From Aurelia coerulea (lineage: Eukaryota > Cnidaria > Scyphozoa > Semaeostomeae > Ulmaridae): DNA of 64,000 nt. The notes beneath the pieces are model-generated. The model searched no databases and had not been told where the DNA came from. It saw nothing but the letters and a program-made list of their open reading frames with translations. Positions 55,481 to 64,000 of the stretch are shown in pieces (within the stretch, counting starts at the first letter, position 1; each line of letters begins with the position of its first letter). The DNA is taken from the NCBI GenBank assembly GCA_039566865.1, contig CM076947.1, forward strand, positions 23,003,501-23,067,500, given 5' to 3'. Both the position numbers and the translations under genes were made by a program.

Positions 55481-57143
55481 AACGATAACAAATTCTGCAT
55501 GTACATTCAGGCCTCAATTCTCGTCATCTTTGCTTGCAGTATTATAATAAAAGGCCCGAAATATTGGCCAACACGTTCCTTTTTTGGGTTGACTTTGTTC
55601 TTGCGGAGCTCCACCTTCACTCTATCTGCTGGACTTTTCATACGGTAAAAATGAGCATTTGAACGCCGAGTTCCAATGTTTGTTCTGCCGCGTATTTGTC
55701 AAGTTCTCTTTTCTGCCAGATATCTCCCTTCCTCGTCATAAAAGTTGAACTATAACGCACGCACCACCCCAACCTTCAGCCATTACTAAATTCTTCCTTC
55801 CATGCAACAACAACGAAGGGACCTGGGAACTACTACAGGAACGATGTCACGGGTTTTGGATTTTTGGGCAGACATTTTTAAAGAATTTTACGATTTGTTG
55901 GCAAAATTGTTGTCAATTTTCAAGCAACCTTACTGAAATTCAAAAATCCTATCCTTGTTCGACAAAACTGCTCAAGTTTAGAGGTTTTTGGAGATTGTAA
56001 AAGGGTGTTGTAGGCTACTGCATATTATGATAAATAATATGGCAAAATTGCCAGCCACTCCAAGATTCAAAGTTCAAAAAATGATAATTTTGCTATAGTT
56101 TTCTCAAATGAACCTAGCCCTGCGTGCAGCCTCAAATCCTCCTCGAAGGAAAAGTAGTCTACTTTTGCCCGATTTGAGGATTTTTGGAGTTGAGGCTGCA
56201 CGCAGGCTAAAATGAACCTGACTCACAGACCAAACGAGGAACTTATCAAATCTTAGAACTTTCAGTAATTTTTCAAAATTTCCCAAGGTCTATTTTCCTG
56301 CGCCAGCTAAGCGAAACAAAAGAATCAGAAATTAGGATCCGATTGCAAAGTCATAAAAGTTTAAACTCTCGTGGTATATATGTTCTTGGAAAGGGCAACA
56401 TTTCTGGGCCCCAAATGGTTCAATGGCCCCGAAAGTACGGTTCCCCTACATTTTCAGCATCAATAATACTTTTCATGGTCATGATCTTCAAAGAAAACTT
56501 CCCAAGAAAACATATAGCACCTGTTGAAAAATTTCCCAATTATTGCTCATGAAAACTTGCCCAGAGTGGTCACTCAGCTATTCCCCTAGCTCAAAGAATT
56601 TGCTCCACCCTCAACTCCAGCAGTTAGCACTTACTTTGCACTTAGTTTTCAATCTTCGTGATTTTGCAAGAAAATTCCCTACTCAGTTAATCACAACATG
56701 GAGAAAATGTCCTTCCCACGAAAAACTTTGGTTTTGTTCTCTCAGCTAAAAACTCAGTCCAGTGTAGTGGTAGTGGTCGTTCTTGCACTCCCCTCGCATA
56801 ATATGCGCATTCAACAAGTTTTCTAGCTCGTGACGTCAAAGAAACTTCCCTGCTCAACTGATCATCGTGTAGGGAGAACCCGTCCCTCCCATCCAAAACC
56901 ATGACATTGTTTCCTAAACAAACAACATAGCACAATCAAAAGGATTGTGAACAGCATGAATGACTAAACATAACAGGTGTCCGGTGACCAGCACGCCTAG
57001 CCATATTGTTCTTTCCGTGCTACTCATGCCCCCCGGGAACCACCTTGCACAATCACACGAGTTAATGACGTCATGACTTGCAATGAGGCTGAATCATAAT
57101 AAATATGGCTGCCACTGTCCAAAGAGCAGTTTCATAAACCAAG
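55481..57143. promoter_or_regulatory. Divergent intergenic region between ZFC3H1 and the coiled-coil gene
   Basis: This 1.66-kb stretch separates two head-to-head start codons, so it should hold both promoters and 5' UTRs. I see no convincing TATA box. It contains an inverted repeat at about 56115-56209 (arms GCGTGCAGCCTCAA and TTGAGGCTGCACGC). No open frame here resembles a gene. The promoter role is inferred from position only. Confidence 0.45.
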
Positions 57144-57380
57144 ATGGAAAACCAACGACTGAACGCAGAAAACATGTATCAAGACTTACTGAAAAGGTTT
57201 AATGAAATACGAAAATTAAATATTCGGTTGCTTGAAGAGAAAAGAGATTTGTTATTACGAGTTCAAGAAGAATCACGCTCGGAAGCAAATGGGCTGTTTA
57301 GGCCTAATAGCTTGTCGCTGATGAATGGCAAGGACGAAGGTGGCAATGGAGGTCCAAACTCGGAGAACTCCGTGCAATTA
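57144..57380 (+). CDS. Coiled-coil protein, exon 1 (possibly TNIP-like)
   Basis: The ATG at 57144, in the context AAGATGG, opens 79 codons: MENQRLNAENMYQDLLKRF, then IRLLEEKRDLLLRVQEE, a heptad-rich coiled coil, followed by a Gly/Asn-rich linker. The donor is CAATTA/GTAAGT after 57380, phase 0. The second exon at 63052 joins in phase. Length and spacing resemble the coiled-coil adaptors of the TNIP/optineurin group, but no diagnostic ubiquitin-binding motif is in view, so the family is a guess. Later exons lie beyond the right edge. Confidence 0.65.
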
Positions 57381-58224
57381 GTAAGTTTTCTATTTCAATT
57401 TTGATTCTTTTGCTTGAGATATAAAACCTAAAACAGAAATGCAACTGAACTTTTTGTGAAAATTATTTTATTTGCATTTTCAGAAGAAGAAAAAATTGCG
57501 AGCTTGCAAAATATGTGTGGTCCTTTCACAGAATATGTTTATTGTTGAGGCCCTGGCAACTCACAAAGGGTCTCAGTTGATTAAAAAGTATGGTGGATAA
57601 TTCAAAAGAGCTATTTTTAACTGGCCACACCAAAAGACCAAAATTGTTGTCTGTACTCCGTGATGCCCTTCATTCATTGTTTCATTGCTTGTGACATTGT
57701 TGGTGGACTTCAGTTTCGTCTCTTTTCACACGTCGCTTTTATTTGATAAGAAACTACGAATTGGAGCCAGTGGCAGTAGTGAAAAATTTCTTAAAATGCA
57801 GATTTTCCTACGAGTTTCTTATTAGTTTCACATACAGCAACGTTCATATTTTTCTTGACCCCTTGTGAACATTTCCACACGAGTTTTTAAATCCTTGCGA
57901 TGTTCAGACATAACAAGGAAAATAAAGTAAAAATATGCCAAGGATTTCCTTGACTAAAATGATCTGAGAGCTGAGTTTCTTCCAAGGGATTTCTATCTTG
58001 TGGAAAAATAGTACGTGCGTGTTACTAGTATTTTTGGGCTCAAATTTGTTACTAAATTTGAAAGGTCATCGATGAAAACTAAGGATTAAAGATTGCTGTA
58101 AAGTTTAAATATCCAAGCAAGTAGTCACAGGTAAAGTCTTCTTAGATATGCAGCGAGACTTTTGTCACAAGATTGTCCCCAAGAGGATAAACTGTCCGTT
58201 GATTTGTTGAATAAAAAAAATTTT
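57381..58224. other. Intron of coiled-coil gene, with partial AAGAAACT MITE
   Basis: About 57740-57830 matches the AAGAAACT family in part (GATAAGAAACTACGAATTGG and GAGTTTCTTATTAGTTTC). Otherwise unrecognised. Confidence 0.4.
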
Positions 58225-58560
58225 TTTAATAAGAAACGGCCCATAAGAAACTACTCTCAAATCGCCAAAAAATAAGAAACTCCAGTAGTGGGAAATGGGA
58301 AAATATTTATTTTGACAAAGGGAATCCGTAACATAACTTTACTTTATTTTCACTCGTTTCCTATTTCATGTACTTGAGTAACGTCTAAACATTGGGAAGG
58401 CTTCAAAATCTTTGTTTTGAAACGTCCATGGGGACACAGGTAGCGAACATGAAGATTGCTATGGAACTTTTAACTCGTATAAGAAACTCCGAGTACTCAA
58501 AATCTGATGATTTTAAGAAACTTCCAGCACTGGCCAAAATTCTTAGTTTCTCATAAAAAA
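58225..58560. mobile_element. MITE with AAGAAACTC repeats, copy of 18613
   Basis: It shares AATCGCCAAAAAATAAG-type text, ACTCCAGTA, ACGTCTAAACATTGG and the end TTAGTTTCTCATAAAAAA with the copy at 18613. Confidence 0.7.
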
Positions 58561-58853
58561 ATATGTATATGCCTAAAAAATAAGCAAAAACATAGAACCC
58601 CCGGTTGCTTTGCATCTCAAAACGTTAACGTTGCTTAAAATCAGTTCTGATCAAATTTTTCGTAATATTGCATAATAAGTATTACGGTTTCGCGATGAAA
58701 AATTGATTGCAGTTTCGTATCGTGACTGAAGAGCGCAAACGAGGAAAATAGTCAGACTAAACGTGCAAACTGCCGCAAACTGACGATGCAGTAAGAGGTG
58801 ACTGTTTATAGAAGATAGAAAATTAGTAGCATCTTTACTTACCTATGACTGGG

Positions 58854-59053
58854 CAGGGGTGGCGCCAGAAATCTTCCGACAGGGGGGCTGGAACTTCCGA
58901 CAGGGGGGCTGAAATGGCTAGAAAATGCAGTTTTCGTACGTTATTTTGCCAAATTTCCTCCGACAATAACCCAAAATTTCCTCCGATGGGGGGGCTAGAT
59001 GCTTCCGACGGGGGGGCTGTAGCCCCCCTAGCCCTCCCCTGGCGCCACCCCTG
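58854..59053. mobile_element. hAT-like MITE, CAGGGGTGGCGCCAG termini
   Basis: Termini CAGGGGTGGCGCCAG and CTGGCGCCACCCCTG are perfect inverted repeats, flanked by TGACTGGG on both sides (58846-58853, 59054-59061). CTTCCGAC(A/G)GGGGGGCT occurs three times inside. Confidence 0.88.
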
Positions 59054-59129
59054 TGACTGGGGTACTAAATAAATGTACCTGAAAATGGTTCCCATTCATA
59101 GAGTGGTTCATTTCATTCATATATTTATC

Positions 59130-59293
59130 ATCATAGGCGTAGGAGACAGGGGGGCCGGGGGGCTGCAGCCCCCCAACGTCAGACAAAAAATCGCAAAAAT
59201 CAGCCTTAATGAAGTCGGGCAAGATTTTCCAAAACAATGGATTTTTTATCGGGCAGCCCCCCCCCCCAAAGTTTATCTCCCCCTACGCCGATG
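59130..59293. mobile_element. hAT-like MITE, CATAGGCGTAGG termini
   Basis: Ends CATAGGCGTAGG and CCTACGCCGATG are inverted (one mismatch), flanked by TTTATCAT (59122-59129, 59294-59301). The inside has long G and C runs. Confidence 0.83.
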
Positions 59294-59301
59294 TTTATCA
59301 T

Positions 59302-60377
59302 GATCGAGTGAATTTGTTCGCCTTTTTCCAGAAAAGTGGCTCTTATAGGGGCAAGGTTGCTGCTCTTTGCCTCCCCCTTTCTTTTCAAAACTGGACATGA
59401 TTTCCCAGCCTTTCCAATGTCCTCGCCTCCTCCTTGAGACCCTGCTCCCTAATTCCGGTACATTTTACGTGGTCCTGCTCCCAGCCCTTTTTGTTCGTGC
59501 TCCCAAAAACCCCAGTCAGAGTACCATACGATTTCAACGTTGTCAAAAACTTTAGTGATTCTCAAAAAATAATACAGAGCAATAAGCACAGGAGAAAGAA
59601 CTTTTGCACCTTTGGCAAAAATCCTTTTGTTTTCAAGAAAAATTCATGAAAAATCTCTGAAAATCCTATTGTTTTAAAAAATCGTGTACGCTTTTTCGGA
59701 AGAGAAAATCCTATTGTTTTAAAAAATCGTGTACGCTTTTTCGGAAGAGTGTATGCGGTTTCGTTTCCTACAGTGAGTCTGCTTGTTGCGAAACAAACTG
59801 ATTGGACAATCGACTTGTCTCACAGAATCGACGCTTGTGTTTCACATCATAACCATATTTGGACAAATTGATTTCAAAATAGTCAGCCTATAGTCAGCCT
59901 TTATATCAGCACCTGTCTCATGTAATGCCATTAACAATATATTCTCGAATTACAGAAATTGTTTCCTGGTGGACTCGCACCTTGCTGGAATTTCCGCAGC
60001 AACAAAGGAAATAAGCCAAACCTACGCCCTTTCAGCATGTTTAGGATGCATTTCAGCATTTATGATTATCTCAACAGTTTTTGGCATCTCTCATATAGGT
60101 TTTTTTCAGCCTACGCATAACTTATTTCAAAAAACATTCGTTTCTGAAATCTGATATCGACAGCATAATTCTGTGATTGATCAGAAAGAAATCGGCTTTT
60201 ACCAAATATGCTTTGAATTCGAAACAAGTCATCCCAGAAAATCCTGATGCACTGTTTTCAAAAAGGTTATTAGCAACAACAAGACTTGTCTGGGTCAAAC
60301 GTATATTCATTGGACATGCTACTTTCGAGTCTTGTTTATCTTAGAATTCGGTATTCAACCTTTGCACGGGCTTTGTA
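59302..60377. other. Intron, nothing firmly recognised
   Basis: A 40-bp direct repeat (AATCCTATTGTTTTAAAAAA) occurs at about 59661 and 59707. No gene is seen. Confidence 0.4.
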
Positions 60378-60657
60378 ACACCCCCATCTAAGTGCCCCGA
60401 TACATTCTACCCCGGTGATCTTCCCGGTGAAAAAAATGGAGCAAAATCGGTCCCCGGACAAGACAAGTGAAAGCTCGGCTGCAAATTGGCGAACCCCGGG
60501 GAGAATTTTGAGAAAATGTAGAAACAATTCCCCGCGAATAATTATGCCGTCCTCGTTATACAAGTGGAACTCCCCGGTGAAAATTTGACCATACTTTTCG
60601 GTCACTAGGACTCCGGTGAACATCTGACCTCTCCCCGGGGCACTTAGACTGGGGTGT
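60378..60657. mobile_element. MITE with CACCCC termini and CCCCGGTGAA repeats
   Basis: Inverted ends ACACCCCCATCTAAGTGCCCC and complement GGGGCACTTAGACTGGGGTGT are flanked by TTTGTA (60372-60377, 60658-60663). CCCCGGTGAA-like words recur five times. Probably hAT-like. Confidence 0.78.
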
Positions 60658-61564
60658 TTTGTACCTTTCGTAAACAAGCAGAGGAGGAGCCAGGTGGACT
60701 TCAGAAGTGACATTTCTATCCACGCCCTGCAAAGGGTCCGGCCCCCCATTCCCCCTTGCTCCGCCACTGTAAACAAGGTTGTGGTTGCCATGGTGGCTGC
60801 CAAATTGTAACAGGGTCTAACGTACAGGGATGTGGTATTAAAAATTGAAAGAAATCAGTTACTAGAAATTTCGTACGTTTTCTGATAAACCTTTTGTAAT
60901 CCCGAGAAATCTTCCAGAAATCCTCTTGTTCTCCTTTAAATCTCGTGCGCTTTTGGGTGGGGGGAGAAACATCCCTTGACAAAAACTAGGGACTTGAGCA
61001 TCAAAACCCTAAGGACCGTGCTAGACAGATACCAGCAACCTGTACCTTACCACGATACAAGCACTGTAATATGAAGACACTCGAAACGTTTCTTCCAGAA
61101 CGCGAAAGTAGTTTAACCTATTTCTATGAGTTTAATCCTCTGCAGAAGAACGCGGTTAAAAATAGATGACTGGGATATCATGAAGGCTAAAGTCTATCAT
61201 GATACGCATCTGGATTTTGGTGAAACGGAGTTCGAAACTTCCTATCAATTAATTAAATTAAGACATCTGCGTAGAGCTGATGAGCATTTTGCAAGAAGTG
61301 GGTTTCAGGTGACGCCTTTTGGTCACAAGAATAAACTGATTCGCTGAGGCATATGCCAAGAAAATTAGTTAGCCAAGAACCGCTTCCGTAAAGGGTTGCC
61401 CAAATCAGCAGTGCTACTACTCCAAACTCCACAGAGCATTGCAACGTACTAAAATGCTTCGTTTCTCCTCGCAGAATGCAGCATGCAAGTGTGGTTCGAC
61501 TGAAAGGTTGCAAGAGGTAAGCGTATTTGCAGGTTATATTTTTTCACTGCACTCGCTCATTTTC
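60658..61564. other. Intron; hAT-type end and an unassigned short frame
   Basis: The minus strand has CAGTGGCGGAGCAAGGGGGA near 60771, a hAT-type terminus without a partner. A 73-codon plus-strand frame at 61126-61347 (IMKAKVYHDTHLDFGETEFE) has no recognisable domain and no convincing splice sites. Confidence 0.3.
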
Positions 61565-61930
61565 ATAAGAAACTGCTTTTTTAAGAAACAGTAGCAGCCT
61601 GTTCCAATCCAAAAATTAAGAAACTCTAGGTCAATTCGCAGGTAAGAAACTGTGGTTACAAGTTGCAAAATGCTCTTAATGCTAATGCAAAAACAAGTGC
61701 ATTAGCAACCCAACTGATACCAACAGAAAAATCTTTCGCTTATCACCTAGTTTTTTCTTGCAATTTTCTGGGCTCAAAAAGCTATACTATTGCTCCAAAA
61801 TTAATTATGATTAGTTTTCAGTTTTATAAAAATTGAGAAACTCTACAATATAATCAGACTTTTACGATAAGGGTTCGGCAAAAAGATAAGAAGCCATACT
61901 ACAAAGTTCCGAGTCGAATTTCTCACAAAA

Positions 61931-62320
61931 ATGAGAAAATTTTGGATAATCTTCCTTCCCTTAAATCCGTTCTCAGTATTTTGTTTGTTTTATTTTCTTT
62001 CTGTAAGAAACTTCCTCTTAGATTCGTTTCTATCTTCGACAATTTCATTAATGCATCTTCTTGTCTTCCTTTTCCTTCCCGTCCTTTCTCACTTCTCACA
62101 AACATCCTCATGTGTCTGTCTCCCCTATTCTCTTGCCTTTCTTTTCTTCCTCTTCCATTCTATCCTGTTTCGTTTCTATCCTGTTTCGTTTCAGTCTTAT
62201 TCCTGCAATCTTTTGTGTTTCGTTTCAGTCTCATTCCAGCAATCTTTAACGTTCTTTCGTGCTTCTTTCGATTGTTTCATTGTTTCCTCTAAACGTTTTC
62301 TTTCAACTCTTCCGAGCTGA
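61931..62320. repeat. Pyrimidine-rich low-complexity tract
   Basis: Nearly 400 bp of T/C-rich sequence with imperfect repeats of TCCTGTTTCGTTTC (62163-62195) and TTCGTTTCAGTC. Open frames here are composition artefacts. Confidence 0.7.
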
Positions 62321-63051
62321 AACGGGTTGAATTTAGTATTTTTCCTGTTACGGAGGTCGTACCTTCGGGGGGGGGGGGGGAGGTATCTATAATGTATTTT
62401 GGTGGTATGGGGGCATGCCATTTTTACTGTTTCTGAAAAGTTACGGAATTATGGGTATCATTGTGAGACATTTTGCAGAATTATGGGTCCAAGGGGTCGC
62501 CAGGCGGTAGCCCAGGTTTCTGAAGGCGGTTTTATTCATAGGCAAAAACAAGGCAAAGAAAGCTGGGGATATCTTTCACAATTTTAGTCCAATACCGATT
62601 CCACCCCACCTTTTTAGGGCTGGCGACGCCCCTGTATGGGTCCTGTTCTGAAGACAAATTTGATAATAATTACATTACAGCAAGTGTTTAACAATCAGAT
62701 TTCGAAATTATGACCCTAAAATTCTAAAAAAAATTGCGAAATTTCGGGCACCAGTTTTCGGGCAAAGTGGCAGATCCCCAGAGCATCATATGCGAAAGAG
62801 ACTTTACTCTCTGAGATCATGTCTGAGGGTTGTGGGTTCTAAATGGTCATATTTTCCCAATCCAGTTTCAAAGCAAACCTATCGCTGACAGAATGATTTG
62901 ATTTGCAGTATTTTCATCTTACACTGGTCACAGCAAATAATCACATAAGGCCAAGATCCGACGACTGTGAATCCTTTTATCAAAACTTACGAATCAACTG
63001 TGAATCTTTTTAGGATGAAGACGCCAAATAAATAATATTCTTTCTCCCTAG
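62321..63051. other. Intron, one hAT-like end
   Basis: A G14 run lies near 62368. GGCTGGCGACGCCCCTG at about 62618-62634 is the complement of a CAGGGGCGTCGCCAG terminus; the other end is not clear. Confidence 0.35.
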
Positions 63052-63306
63052 CTCGTCGCAGTAAACCATAGATGGCAAGAGACATATGATAACCTTCAAA
63101 ACAAATACAAAACGCTGGAAGCACATTTGAAAAAGGTGGAGGAGGAGACAAGAGATGAGAGAGCTGAAAACGAAAAATTAAGGGAACTAGTGAATAAACT
63201 GAGCTCAGATCTAGAGAAAGTTGCCGTGCGACCAAATTTCATGAAGCAGAGGTCACAGGCTGCTTCATCCTATAATACTGACGATATTGAAGCACTCAAA
63301 CAACAG
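63052..63306 (+). CDS. Coiled-coil protein, exon 2
   Basis: Acceptor CTCCCTAG at 63051 and donor CAACAG/GTTGGT at 63307 bound 85 codons, phase 0 on both sides. It reads LVAVNHRWQETYDNLQNKYK, then a charged coiled coil (KKVEEETRDERAENEKLREL) and a Ser/Ala-rich linker. The 'VN.RW...Y..L...Y' start is reminiscent of TNIP proteins. The intron before it is 5.7 kb and full of repeats. Confidence 0.62.
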
Positions 63307-63448
63307 GTTGGTACAAATTTAGCCAGAATACTTGAATCAGCCATAATTTCAAAACTTTCTTCATTTTCACGGAAATCTCTACGGTTTGGTACTGAAAGTT
63401 TCTTGATTGGCTCGCTATCTAACGTTAGGGAGCTGTCATTATTAATAA

Positions 63449-63866
63449 CAGGGAGGGGGTGGAAGCATTTTGAAAGTTTGCTAAAAAATTTTAGACCCCT
63501 GCGTTCTAGCCATGAAAAATGTCAGACCCCATCTAATTTTCACCAAAAAATTTCAGACCCCTGACAGCACAATACGACTTCAAAAGAACCAGACTGTCAC
63601 AAAAGCATCTAACCAAAACAAGAAGAATTCAATTAAAGAAAAGAAGAGAGAACTTAACAGACAAACAACATTGATGTCGAACTTTTTTGAGAAAACTGAT
63701 AAATAGTTAAGTCAAAATCTACAAAATTGAATTTTTTCGAAAATATTCAAAAATTTGACATTCATTTTCAGACCCCAGCATAAATTCCTCTGAAAGTTTC
63801 AGACCCCAATAAACTTACCCTAAAAATTTTCAGACCCCTCCTCATTTGCTTCCGCCTCGGTCCCTG
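63449..63866. mobile_element. MITE with CAGACCCC repeats, 140 bp after exon 2
   Basis: Ends CAGGGAGGGGGTGGAAGCA and TGCTTCCGCCTCGGTCCCTG are inverted (imperfect). CAGACCCC or TAGACCCC occurs about seven times, clustered near both ends. A target duplication was not found. Confidence 0.68.
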
Positions 63867-64000
63867 CAATTATTTATGACTGCTCCCTTATTTATGTCAT
63901 CTAACGTTATGTATGTTACCTAACGGCTGTACATGTAGTGACTAATCGTATTTCATAAGCGGAGCCCTCAGCATGGAGGTTGATGATTATACTATGCAGA

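Noticed and set aside
57483..57600. Possible extra exon of the coiled-coil gene after TTTTCAG
   Set aside because: No suitable donor follows before a stop in the phase-0 frame, and exons 1 and 2 join cleanly without it.
61126..61347. 73-codon frame as a host exon
   Set aside because: No convincing acceptor and donor in phase and no recognisable family.
61931..62320. Overlapping 60-130 codon frames, Ser/Phe-rich
   Set aside because: They arise from a pyrimidine-rich tract that lacks stops in several frames.

Overview
This is an AT-rich, intron-rich metazoan sequence. It most resembles an invertebrate of cnidarian type, but that call is tentative and rests on the mix of transposable elements (SWIM-finger gene fragments, CR1/L2-like LINEs, many TA-flanked foldback elements) and on the size of the introns. 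No operon structure, CRISPR array or rRNA was seen.

Two host genes can be supported. The main one lies on the minus strand and fills the window from position 55480 to beyond the left edge. It is the orthologue of ZFC3H1, a large nuclear protein that links the exosome helicase MTR4 to polyadenylated nuclear RNA. Eighteen exons can be placed by splice signals and reading phase: an acidic, Arg-rich N-terminal exon (53928-55480), a coiled-coil middle part, the diagnostic CCCH zinc finger (15883-16413), and a tail of HAT-like repeats running to the left edge. About 6.1 kb of coding sequence (about 2,030 codons) is spread over 55 kb. All joins keep phase except around exons 6-8. The second gene starts 1.66 kb away on the plus strand (57144 onward, head-to-head). 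It encodes a coiled-coil protein, two exons of which are visible; it might be TNIP/ABIN-like, but this is weak.

Most of the remaining sequence is mobile DNA in the introns. The largest insert is a Ty3/gypsy LTR retrotransposon (29903-37304, minus strand) with nearly identical LTRs, an initiator-Met tRNA primer site, intact gag and pol, a probable -1 frameshift site, and a MYND-type zinc finger at the start of pol. Four non-LTR retrotransposon copies (about 23.4-24.4, 25.1-27.5, 28.4-29.3 and 42.4-45.1 kb) and several isolated LINE 3' tails are present.

The rest is a dense set of non-autonomous DNA transposons: TA-flanked mariner-like elements (termini CCGGGTG or CAGGGTG), a palindromic family with 9-bp target duplications (Mutator-like), elements with 8-bp duplications (hAT-like), a TTAA-flanked piggyBac-like element, and long foldback hairpins. 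Two inserts carry captured gene pieces: a SWIM zinc-finger fragment (2.7-3.3 kb) and a RecQ-like helicase fragment (51.1-51.6 kb). Nested insertions with target duplications allow relative dating. Because so many inserts are long inverted repeats, the ZFC3H1 pre-mRNA should form many long intronic hairpins.
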